Source of the DNA: Gammaproteobacteria bacterium
Lineage (GTDB): Bacteria; Pseudomonadota; Gammaproteobacteria; Steroidobacterales; Steroidobacteraceae
Direction of reading: 5' to 3'
Assembly (NCBI GenBank): GCA_030040235.1
Contig: JASHUC010000168.1
Location: 1 to 7,748, forward strand
DNA length: 7,748 bases
The translations under genes and the position numbers were made by a program. Numbering within the stretch: the first letter of the stretch is position 1; each line of letters begins with the position of its first letter. The notes below the pieces were generated by a model. It did no database searches. It saw nothing but the letters and a program-made list of their open reading frames with translations, and was not told the origin of the DNA. Positions 1 to 5,834 of the stretch are shown here, piece by piece.

Positions 1-296
1 TCAAGCTCACCGACCTGGGTCTTGCCTTCGCGAATGCCTCGCTCGATGAGCGCAAGCGGATCTTCGCGCGCCAGCTCCTGGCCTACGTGCCTCTCGCGGC
101 CCACATTCGCCGGGTGCTCGATGAGCGCGGCAGCCACGCCGCGCGCAAGACGCGCTTCTCCGACGAGCTCGAGGACCACATGGGCGAGGAGCCGGCCGAG
201 CAGACCCTGCGCACCATCATCAGCTGGGGACGCTACGCCGAGGCCTTCGCCTACGACGACGAGAACGCGACCTTCAGTCTCGAGAACCCGAGCTAG
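1..296 (+). CDS. NitT/TauT-family ABC transporter ATP-binding protein, C-terminal end (partial)
   Basis: Only the last 97 codons are present. The reading frame enters at base 3 and stops at TAG 294-296. The visible part matches the C-terminal 'AAA-associated' domain found behind the ATPase domain in a subgroup of nitrate/sulfonate/taurine-type ABC ATPases. Diagnostic blocks are an LTDLGLAFANASLDERK-type stretch, then PLAAHIRRVLDERG, then ELEDHMGEEPAEQTL and a closing WGRYAEAFAYDDENATFSLE. These blocks recur nearly word for word in that family. The Walker A, Walker B and signature motifs must lie upstream of the window. The full protein would energise a periplasmic-binding-protein-dependent importer at the inner membrane. 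The substrate cannot be read from this domain. The permease gene is expected upstream, because nothing related follows. Confidence 0.85.
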   Translation, partial: KLTDLGLAFANASLDERKRIFARQLLAYVPLAAHIRRVLDERGSHAARKTRFSDELEDHMGEEPAEQTLRTIISWGRYAEAFAYDDENATFSLENPS

Positions 297-309
297 CGCG
301 CCCCACCTT

Positions 310-336
310 TTGCTCCGGGCCCGTGACTGCTAGCAT
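310..336 (+). promoter_or_regulatory. Candidate extended -10 promoter for the RcnB-like gene
   Basis: TGCTAGCAT at 328-336 gives a TG-extended -10 hexamer (TAGCAT, 331-336). A weak TTGCTC -35 lies at 310-315 with a 15-base spacer. The spacer is short, but an extended -10 tolerates a poor -35. Transcription would begin near 343 and leave a leader of about 22 bases before the ATG at 365. This is inferred from sequence only. It fits the unrelated gene upstream ending at 296. Confidence 0.4.
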
Positions 337-364
337 CGCGACCCAAAACCGCAGGGAGATACCC

Positions 365-868
365 ATGACCCGCACATCGAGCCTCGCGCTTTCCCTCGCA
401 CTCACGCTGGTGCTCGCGGTCCCCTTCGCTGCCGCGCAGCGGCCCGACGAAGGCCGCAGTGCCGAGCGTGCCGCCCCGGCCCGGCCCGGTGCCGGGCGCC
501 CCCCGGCGCCCCGCGCGCAGCCGGCGCCCGCACCCACCCGGTATCGGCGCGTTTCGGCGCCGAAGGGCTGGAATAACCGGCCGGCGACCGTAGACCGGTC
601 CAAGTACCAGCACAACTTCAAGGCGCCGCGCAGCTACAGGATCGGCCCCTACGTTCGCCCCGCCGGCTGGGTCGCAGAGCATTGGGCCTTCGGGCAGATT
701 CTGCCGGCCGCATACTGGACGGCCGAGTATCTCATCGGCGATTACTGGCTCTTCGGGCTGCAGGTTCCGCCCGCAGGCTACGAGTGGGTGCGCGACGATG
801 ACGATGCGATTCTCGTGAACACCTCGACCGGCGAGATCCTCCAGGTCGAATACGGCGTGTTCTCCTGA
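365..868 (+). CDS. RcnB-family exported protein
   Basis: This 167-residue protein has a clear Sec signal peptide: residues 1-24, with hydrophobic core LALSLALTLVLAVPF and cleavage probably after AAA, before Q25. A Pro/Ala/Arg-rich low-complexity spacer (about 26-60) follows. The C-terminal RcnB domain (about 90-165) shows the family's spaced aromatic pattern: YRIGPYVRPAGW, W107, LPAAYW, the GDYWLFGLQVPPAGYEWVR block and a final TGEILQVEYGVF. E. coli RcnB is a periplasmic protein affecting nickel/cobalt homeostasis. Most family members are uncharacterised, and no RcnA efflux pump or metal-binding cluster lies here, so a metal role should not be assumed. The ATG at 365 is chosen because AGGGAG (353-358) sits six bases upstream and the signal peptide begins there. 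An in-frame upstream extension to 323 would spoil the signal peptide. The gene ends 21 bases before the MetE-like gene. Confidence 0.82.
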   Translation: MTRTSSLALSLALTLVLAVPFAAAQRPDEGRSAERAAPARPGAGRPPAPRAQPAPAPTRYRRVSAPKGWNNRPATVDRSKYQHNFKAPRSYRIGPYVRPAGWVAEHWAFGQILPAAYWTAEYLIGDYWLFGLQVPPAGYEWVRDDDDAILVNTSTGEILQVEYGVFS

Positions 869-889
869 GCGCCTCGGCCACACGCGAGC

Positions 890-1915
890 ATGCTGTTTCC
901 CACCACGCTCGTCGGCAGCTATCCGCAGCCTGACTGGCTGATCGACCGGGCGAAGCTCGCGGGCCGCTTTCCGCCGCGGGTGCGCGAGCGCAGCCTGTGG
1001 CGCATTGCGCAGCCCTTTCTCGCCGAGGCGCAGGAGGATGCGACGCTCCTCGCCATTCGCGCCCAGGAGGAGGCAGGCCTCGATATCGTCACGGACGGGG
1101 AGATTCGCCGGGAGAGCTACTCGAACCGCTTCGCGACCGCCCTCGAGGGCGTCGACATCGACAACCCCGGCACCGCGCTCGATCGCTCGGGGCACCCCAA
1201 TCCGGTGCCCCGCATCATCGGGCGCATCCGTCGCAAGCACCCCGTGCAGCTCGATGATCTGCGCTTTCTCAAGCGCCACACCGCGCACACGGTCAAGATG
1301 ACCGTGCCCGGCCCCTTCACCATGTCGCAGCAGGCGCAGAACGACTTCTACCCGAGCGAGGAAGCCGCGGCGATGGATTACGCCCAAGCGGTCAACGAGG
1401 AGGTGCGCGATCTCTTTGCCGCCGGGGCGGATGTGGTCCAGGTCGACGAGCCGTACATGCAGGCCCGCCCGGAGAAGGCGCGCCAGTACGGCCTGAAGGC
1501 GCTCAACCGTGCGCTCGAAGGTATCGAAGGCGCCACGGCGGTTCACATCTGCTTCGGATACGCCGCCATCATCCACCAGCGCCCGTCGGGGTATTCCTTC
1601 CTGCCCGAGCTCGCCGATTGCCGCTGCGCCCAGATCTCGATAGAGACCGCGCAGTCCAATCTCGACTGCGCCGTGCTCGAGCGCCTCCCGGGCAAGCAGA
1701 TCATGGTCGGCGCGCTCGATCTGTCCAACCCGCAGGTCGAGACGCCGCAGACGATCGTCGAGCGCGTGCGCCGCGCTCTGCGCCATATCGCCCCCGAGCG
1801 GGTCATTCTCGCCCCGGACTGCGGCATGAAGTACCTGCCGCGCGAGGTGGCCTTCGGCAAGCTCAAGTCCCTCGTCGCGGCGGCGGCGATCCTGCGCCAG
1901 GAGCACGGCCGCTAA
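890..1915 (+). CDS. Stand-alone MetE-type (cobalamin-independent methionine synthase C-terminal domain) methyltransferase
   Basis: This 341-residue protein corresponds to the catalytic C-terminal TIM barrel of cobalamin-independent methionine synthase; E. coli MetE is about 750 residues. The start MLFPTTLVGSYPQPDWL is typical of the COG0620 short form. The zinc/thiol-activation site appears complete: H219 and C221 in VHICFGYA, E252 in SIETAQSN and C311 in APDCGMKYL. E71 (TDGEIRRESYSNRF) and D186 (VVQVDEPYM) match substrate-amino-group contacts known from MetE. The protein most likely transfers a methyl or alkyl group to a thiol such as homocysteine. The N-terminal MetE domain is absent, so methyltetrahydropteroyl-polyglutamate may not be the donor. 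Alkyl-coenzyme M transferases and folate-independent methionine synthases share this fold. No strong ribosome site precedes the ATG, and the start rests on family conservation. The gene is convergent with clcB, 24 bases away. Confidence 0.85.
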   Translation: MLFPTTLVGSYPQPDWLIDRAKLAGRFPPRVRERSLWRIAQPFLAEAQEDATLLAIRAQEEAGLDIVTDGEIRRESYSNRFATALEGVDIDNPGTALDRSGHPNPVPRIIGRIRRKHPVQLDDLRFLKRHTAHTVKMTVPGPFTMSQQAQNDFYPSEEAAAMDYAQAVNEEVRDLFAAGADVVQVDEPYMQARPEKARQYGLKALNRALEGIEGATAVHICFGYAAIIHQRPSGYSFLPELADCRCAQISIETAQSNLDCAVLERLPGKQIMVGALDLSNPQVETPQTIVERVRRALRHIAPERVILAPDCGMKYLPREVAFGKLKSLVAAAAILRQEHGR

Positions 1916-1939
1916 CACACCGCGGGGTGCTCCGGCGCG

Positions 1940-3703
1940 TCACTTCGGAAAGGTGAGCCGGTCCTGAATCGCGAGCAGCACCTCGCGCCGCGAGACCTCC
2001 CCCACGAGCGAGTTGCGCCACGCCCCGCGCGTCACCGGCAGCACCGTCGCCTGCTCGCGCAGAAACCCATCGAGCGCCGTGCCGAGCGCCATGTCGGGTG
2101 AGAGCACGAAGCTCGCGGGGTGAGCGATGTGCTCCACGGCATCGGCTCCCTGGATCGTGCCGTTCTGCACCTGATCGAGCACCTGCCGCGGATCGAGCCA
2201 GGCGATGAGCTGGTCGCCGTCCACCACGTACACGCGCTCGAGGGGGCGGTTCGGCAGCTGCGCGAGCAGGTCTCTCACGCTCGTCGTTCGCGGAACCGTC
2301 GCCGCGGCTGGCTTGATGAGGGGCTCCACCGTCCTCAACCGCCAGTCATCCGGTGCCGCGGAGGCCGCGGCCCGGGCGAGCGAGTGGTGATAGACGGACT
2401 CCCCGCGCCGATAGACCTTCGCGGTGTAGTGCGCGGTCACGCACGCGAGCATCAGAGGCAGCACGATGTCGTAGTCGCCCGTCAACTCGAAGACCATGAG
2501 AATCGAGGTGAGCGGAGCATGCGTGGTCGCGGCCAGGAAGCCGCCCATCCCGATGAGCGCGTAGACGGCGGGTACCGAGGCGATGTGCGGCATCGCGGTG
2601 TGCAGAAGCTCCCCGACCGCGCCCCCGATCGCGCACCCGATGAACAGGGTCGGAGTGAAGATGCCGCCCACCGCCCCCGAGCCGACCGTCGCCGCCGTCG
2701 CGAGCACCTTCGCCGCGAGCACGGTGAGCAGCCACCCGCCGTGCAGCTCACCCGAGAGAATGTCCCCGACGACGCTGTAGCCGTTGCCCCAGACCTGGGG
2801 TACGAAGATCGAGATCGCCCCCACCACCACTCCGCCGAGCCCGAGCTGCCAGTACGGCGGCCAGTGCAGCCGCACGAAGCGCGACTTCGCAAAGTCCACG
2901 AAGTTGAGGAACGGGGGCGCAAGGTGTCCGAGCAGCACCCCGAGCACGAGGAAGAAGACGAGCTCGATGTTGGAGGCGAACTGAATCTGCGGAACGGCAA
3001 AAAGAGGCCCCTCGACGAAAATGCGATGGATGGTCGCATTGGCGGTGACCGAGGCGACGACCAGCGGCCCGAAGCTCTCCATGGCCGTGTTGCCGAGCAC
3101 GATCTCCGAGACGAAGAGGGCTCCCGAGATCGGCGCGTTGTAGGCGGCGGCGATTCCGGCCGCCGCGCCGCAGGCCACCATGAGCCTGAGGCGCGGAATG
3201 GAGGCGCGCGCGACCACCCCGAGCTTCGACCCCACCATCGCCGCGAGCTGCACCATCGGACCTTCCCGTCCGATCGAGCCCCCCGAGGCGATCGAGCACA
3301 GCGAGGAGAGCGCAGAGAGCAGCGTCGTGCGAAAGCCGATGCGCCCGTCGCCGACGAGCACGGCCTCCATGTAATCGGCCGCCCGCGGCACGGTGAGCAC
3401 GCGCCCGGCCCAGTGCAGGATGAGGCCCGCGAGCAGCCCTCCAGCGACCGGCACCACCATCCGGTGCCACCAGACGAGCTGCAGGGCCGCCTCGACGATG
3501 CCGGTGGTGTTCTGCCCCGTGAACAGCCGCTCGAGCAATCGCGTACCCACGCGGAAGAGCCAGCTCGCGAGCGCTCCCAGAAAGCCGGTGAGCGCGGCCC
3601 AGAAGATGATCCCGGCGAGATCCTCGTGTCCGAACAGCAGCAGCCGCAGCCGCGTGACCAGCGACAACGAGAGCTGGGGGAGGTCCCGGACGTGGTTCGC
3701 CAT
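1940..3703 (-). CDS. clcB: ClcB-type ClC chloride channel/transporter with C-terminal CBS pair
   Basis: This 587-residue inner-membrane ClC protein has a membrane part at about 28-440 and two CBS domains at about 458-585. Hallmarks are GREGP (145-149) with gating glutamate E147, CGAAAGIAAAYNAP (178-191), WGNGYS (305-310), GSGAVGGIFTPTLF (341-354) and Y438 at the conserved central tyrosine position. The DYMEA block replaces the GSGIP selectivity loop of ClcA. ALFVSEIVLG and WGNGYS also resemble E. coli ClcB rather than ClcA. The internal proton glutamate of ClcA (E203) is replaced by I201, so proton coupling is doubtful. E. coli ClcB lacks the CBS extension, which could sense adenine nucleotides. 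The CBS1 loop (LDPRQV) lacks the usual Ser/Thr, while CBS2 keeps a SRRE pattern. The start at 3703 is the first Met before the membrane domain. The open frame runs further upstream across the SYLF gene but codes nothing recognisable there. Confidence 0.9.
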   Translation of the reverse strand: MANHVRDLPQLSLSLVTRLRLLLFGHEDLAGIIFWAALTGFLGALASWLFRVGTRLLERLFTGQNTTGIVEAALQLVWWHRMVVPVAGGLLAGLILHWAGRVLTVPRAADYMEAVLVGDGRIGFRTTLLSALSSLCSIASGGSIGREGPMVQLAAMVGSKLGVVARASIPRLRLMVACGAAAGIAAAYNAPISGALFVSEIVLGNTAMESFGPLVVASVTANATIHRIFVEGPLFAVPQIQFASNIELVFFLVLGVLLGHLAPPFLNFVDFAKSRFVRLHWPPYWQLGLGGVVVGAISIFVPQVWGNGYSVVGDILSGELHGGWLLTVLAAKVLATAATVGSGAVGGIFTPTLFIGCAIGGAVGELLHTAMPHIASVPAVYALIGMGGFLAATTHAPLTSILMVFELTGDYDIVLPLMLACVTAHYTAKVYRRGESVYHHSLARAAASAAPDDWRLRTVEPLIKPAAATVPRTTSVRDLLAQLPNRPLERVYVVDGDQLIAWLDPRQVLDQVQNGTIQGADAVEHIAHPASFVLSPDMALGTALDGFLREQATVLPVTRGAWRNSLVGEVSRREVLLAIQDRLTFPK

Positions 3704-3733
3704 GAACGCCAGAGTGGGTTTTGTGCGTGCCGC

Positions 3734-3739
3734 ATCATA
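3734..3739 (-). promoter_or_regulatory. Candidate -10 element of the clcB promoter
   Basis: On the minus strand these bases read TATGAT, one mismatch from the sigma-70 consensus. They would place the start of transcription near 3727 and leave a leader of about 24 bases before the clcB ATG. The expected -35 position (about 3757-3762) reads GCCGGG, a poor match, and it touches the palindrome at 3760-3774. The promoter may therefore need an activator, or be controlled by a protein bound there. Confidence 0.45.
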
Positions 3740-3759
3740 ACGGATGGAACCCGCGCCCC

Positions 3760-3774
3760 GGCCAAGCATTGGCC
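3760..3774. repeat. Perfect 6-3-6 inverted repeat in the divergent intergenic region
   Basis: GGCCAA-GCA-TTGGCC lies between the divergently transcribed clcB and SYLF-pqi genes. The palindrome overlaps the expected -35 position of clcB and lies 31 bases before the SYLF start codon. A dimeric regulator site is possible. No T-run follows on either strand, so a terminator is unlikely. In DNA this GC-rich, a chance 6-bp repeat is not rare. Confidence 0.4.
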
Positions 3775-3792
3775 TGACAGGAGCCCTTTTTC

Positions 3793-3796
3793 GGAG
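3793..3796 (+). promoter_or_regulatory. Ribosome-binding site fixing the SYLF gene start
   Basis: GGAG sits nine bases before the ATG at 3806. This supports that codon over the long in-frame extension reaching back through the clcB antisense strand, and over the later internal Met at residue 7. No convincing plus-strand promoter was found in 3704-3805. Confidence 0.55.
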
Positions 3797-3805
3797 TTCG
3801 ACAAA

Positions 3806-4540
3806 ATGCGCCGCAACCGGTGGATGGGGATGATCTCGTGCCTCGCGTGCATGATGATTGCCTGCGCCGCGTGGCCTCGGCTCGCTCTGGCGCAGACCCC
3901 CGGAGCGGACGACGACCCGCCGGACCCGGCTCAGAGCGCCGCTGCTGCGGATGCACAGCGCCATGTGGAGGATGCCATCCAGGCGGTGGCCCGCATGCTC
4001 GCGGAGCCGCGCCTCGCGGCACTGCTCGATCGGGCGAAGGGCGTGCTCATCGTGCCCCGCTATGCCGAGGGGGGCTTCATCGTCGGCGGTAGCGGCGGGG
4101 TCGGAGTGCTCCTCGCCCATACTCACCGAACCTGGACCGACCCGGTGTTCTATCGGGTGGGCGGGGTGAGCATCGGACTGCAGCTGGGTGGGGCGAGCGG
4201 CCCGATCGCCCTGCTCCTCATGAGCGAGAAGGCGGTCCAGAAGTTTCAGGACAGCTTGAGCACGTGGTCGCTCGGCGGCCGCGCTGGGCTCACGGTGGCG
4301 CGCTTCTCGCAGCAGACGAGCCATCCGGCGGGCAGCCTCGATGTGATCGTCTGGTCGCGCGTGCAGGGACTGTTCGGCGGTGTCGCCTTCAGCGCACTGG
4401 ACGTGACTCCGGATCAAACCGCAAACCACGCCTACTATCGCAGCCCCGTCGCCCCTCTGCAGATCCTCGTCGGCGCGGTACGCAATCCGCGTGCGCAGCC
4501 CCTGTGCGATGCGCTCGCGACCCATGTCGCTCTAAACTGA
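3806..4540 (+). CDS. Exported SYLF-domain (Ysc84-like) lipid-binding protein
   Basis: This 244-residue protein has an N-terminal signal peptide (about 1-29), most likely cleaved after ALA, before Q30. A short acidic Pro-rich linker follows, then a SYLF domain (about 55-235). Family hallmarks are RAKGVLIVPRYAEGGFIVGGSGGVGVLL (76-103), the SIGLQLGGASGPIALLLMSEKAVQKF region (122-147), and LGGRAGLTVARF (156-167) followed by a SRVQGLFGGVAFSALDV block (184-200). SYLF domains of eukaryotic Ysc84/SH3YL1 bind phosphoinositides. Bacterial members are secreted and predicted to bind lipid, but most have no assigned role. The protein should be periplasmic. A MIAC sequence at 17-20 is a poor lipobox, because hydrophobic residues continue past it. 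The gene stops 37 bases before pqiA on the same strand with no terminator between, so co-transcription with pqiABC is likely. That suggests a role in inter-membrane lipid traffic. Confidence 0.85.
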   Translation: MRRNRWMGMISCLACMMIACAAWPRLALAQTPGADDDPPDPAQSAAAADAQRHVEDAIQAVARMLAEPRLAALLDRAKGVLIVPRYAEGGFIVGGSGGVGVLLAHTHRTWTDPVFYRVGGVSIGLQLGGASGPIALLLMSEKAVQKFQDSLSTWSLGGRAGLTVARFSQQTSHPAGSLDVIVWSRVQGLFGGVAFSALDVTPDQTANHAYYRSPVAPLQILVGAVRNPRAQPLCDALATHVALN

Positions 4541-4577
4541 GCGTCCCCGCGAGCCGCTCTCCCGGGGCGGTGAAGGC

Positions 4578-5834
4578 ATGATCATCGCGTGCTCGCATTG
4601 CGGAACGCTCCAGGACCTCGTGCCGCTCGCCTCGCAGACCACCGCGTTCTGCTCGGTCTGCGAGAACGCGCTCGAGCGCACCAGCGGACGCAGCCTCTCC
4701 GCGGCGCTCGCCTGCGCCTCGGCGACGCTGGTGCTGCTCATTCCCGCGAACCTGCTTCCGTTCCTCAGCGTGTCGCTCCTCGGCATGCGTCGGGTGAGCC
4801 GGCTCGGCTCCGGAGTCATCGAGCTGTGGAATCACCAGTGGATCCTGGTCGCCGTGCTGGTCGCAGCCTTCGCAATCCTCCTGCCGCTGGTGCGCTACGC
4901 GCTGCTCACCGTGGTGCTCGCCCTGGTGCAGCTCGGACGCAAGCCCCATTGGCTCGGGCGGGCCTTCCGCTGGGCGATCCAGCTCGATCTCTGGAGCATG
5001 CCGGATGTGTTCCTCGTCGGACTCGCCGTGGGCTACAGCCGCATCGTCGCAAACCTCTCGGTCACGATCGGGTGGGGCGGCTTCTGCTTCATCGCCGCCG
5101 CCTTCCTCTCGATGCTCTCGCGCGCTGCGCTCGACCGCCGCACCGTCTGGCGCGCGATCGATTCCGGTCAGCCATCGCTCCCGCCCGGCGCCGCAGTCCT
5201 CTCCTGCACCGTGTGCGACATCGTGCTCCCGATGGATCAGGAGGGCCTGCCCTGTCCGCGCTGCCGGAGCCGGCTGCACGCGCGCAAGCCCGACGCCATC
5301 GTGCGCACGCTCGCGCTGCTCATCGCGGCCTTGTTGCTGTATATCCCCTCCAACGTCTATCCCATGAGCAGTGACACGCAGCTCGGTCAGCTCATCCCCT
5401 ATCGCATCGTCGACGGCATCACCGAGCTCTATCGGGCCGGGCTCTGGCCGCTCGGTATCCTGATCTTCTGCACGAGCATCGCGATCCCCTTCCTGAAGCT
5501 CGCCGCGCTCGGCTGGTTCCTGATCTCGATCCGGCGCAGATCGCGCCGTAAACTGCGGCTGAAGACTCGCCTGTACCGGTTCATCGACGAGATCGGACGC
5601 TGGTCCAACACCGACGTGTTCACGATCGCCGTGTTTCTGCCCGTCCTGCAATTCGGCACGCTCGTAAGCTCGCATGCGGAGACGGGCGCCACCGCATTCA
5701 TTCTCGTCGTGGTGCTCACGATGTTCGCCTCGCGCGCCTTCGACCCGCGGCTGATGTGGGATGCGGCGTTCGAGCCGAGGTCCGATGCGCGCCTCGAGGA
5801 TGCCCCGGATCTCGGCCTCCAGGGAGCCCCATGA
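4578..5834 (+). CDS. pqiA: PqiA inner-membrane protein (paraquat-inducible protein A)
   Basis: This 418-residue protein is close to E. coli PqiA in length and built as two homologous halves. Each half opens with a zinc-ribbon: C5-x2-C8 and C25-x2-C28 in the first, C210-x2-C213 and C226-x2-C229 in the second. Each ribbon is followed by about four membrane segments (roughly 41-66, 88-118, 142-158, 166-182; then 241-259, 289-316, 345-364, 371-386). Paired motifs mark the duplication: IPANLLPF versus IPSNVYPM, and LWSMPDVFLVGLAVG versus RWSNTDVFTIAVFL. PqiA is the membrane partner of the MCE protein PqiB in a lipid transport system linked to envelope stress tolerance. How it drives or gates transport is not settled. 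The ATG is preceded by GGTGAAGG (4569-4576). The stop codon overlaps the pqiB start (ATGA, 5831-5834), which implies translational coupling. Confidence 0.93.
   Translation: MIIACSHCGTLQDLVPLASQTTAFCSVCENALERTSGRSLSAALACASATLVLLIPANLLPFLSVSLLGMRRVSRLGSGVIELWNHQWILVAVLVAAFAILLPLVRYALLTVVLALVQLGRKPHWLGRAFRWAIQLDLWSMPDVFLVGLAVGYSRIVANLSVTIGWGGFCFIAAAFLSMLSRAALDRRTVWRAIDSGQPSLPPGAAVLSCTVCDIVLPMDQEGLPCPRCRSRLHARKPDAIVRTLALLIAALLLYIPSNVYPMSSDTQLGQLIPYRIVDGITELYRAGLWPLGILIFCTSIAIPFLKLAALGWFLISIRRRSRRKLRLKTRLYRFIDEIGRWSNTDVFTIAVFLPVLQFGTLVSSHAETGATAFILVVVLTMFASRAFDPRLMWDAAFEPRSDARLEDAPDLGLQGAP
5831..5834 (+). promoter_or_regulatory. ATGA stop/start overlap coupling pqiA to pqiB
   Basis: The pqiB ATG (5831-5833) overlaps the pqiA TGA (5832-5834). 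AGGGAG at 5821-5826 provides a ribosome site inside the last pqiA codons. This fixes the pqiB start and argues for tight stoichiometric expression. Open frame exists upstream of this ATG, but it runs inside pqiA and encodes nothing like the family. Confidence 0.75.

Noticed and set aside
293..1918. Minus-strand open frame of 541 codons
   Set aside because: It is antisense to the RcnB-like and MetE-like genes, which both have clear family motifs. Its product is Arg/Gly/Ala-rich without recognisable domains, typical of a GC-rich shadow.
1916..1939. Possible bidirectional terminator between the convergent MetE-like and clcB genes
   Set aside because: Only a four-base CACC/GGTG pairing is present in the 24-base gap, with no T-run on either strand.
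2120..3805. Plus-strand extension upstream of the SYLF start
   Set aside because: It lies antisense to clcB and encodes His/Arg/Glu-rich low-complexity sequence. The SYLF signal peptide and the GGAG ribosome site place the true start at 3806.
2482..3852. Minus-strand open frame of 456 codons in another frame of clcB
   Set aside because: Ser/Arg-rich shadow frame. The overlapping clcB frame carries all the ClC motifs.
3854..3865. Lipobox-like MIAC in the SYLF signal peptide
   Set aside because: The -3 residue is Met and the hydrophobic stretch continues well past the Cys to a good ALA/Q cleavage site, so ordinary signal peptidase cleavage is more likely.
3704..4525. Minus-strand extension upstream of the clcB start
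   Set aside because: It is antisense to the SYLF gene and has no family similarity. ClC proteins begin shortly before the first membrane helix, which fits the ATG at 3703.
4545..4567. CCCCG/CGGGG inverted repeat between the SYLF gene and pqiA
   Set aside because: A five-base stem with a 13-base loop and no T-run is too weak to call a terminator or regulatory hairpin in GC-rich DNA.
4389..5675. Minus-strand open frame of 428 codons
   Set aside because: It is antisense to pqiA and the SYLF 3' end, Glu/Arg/His-rich, with no membrane segments or domains recognised.
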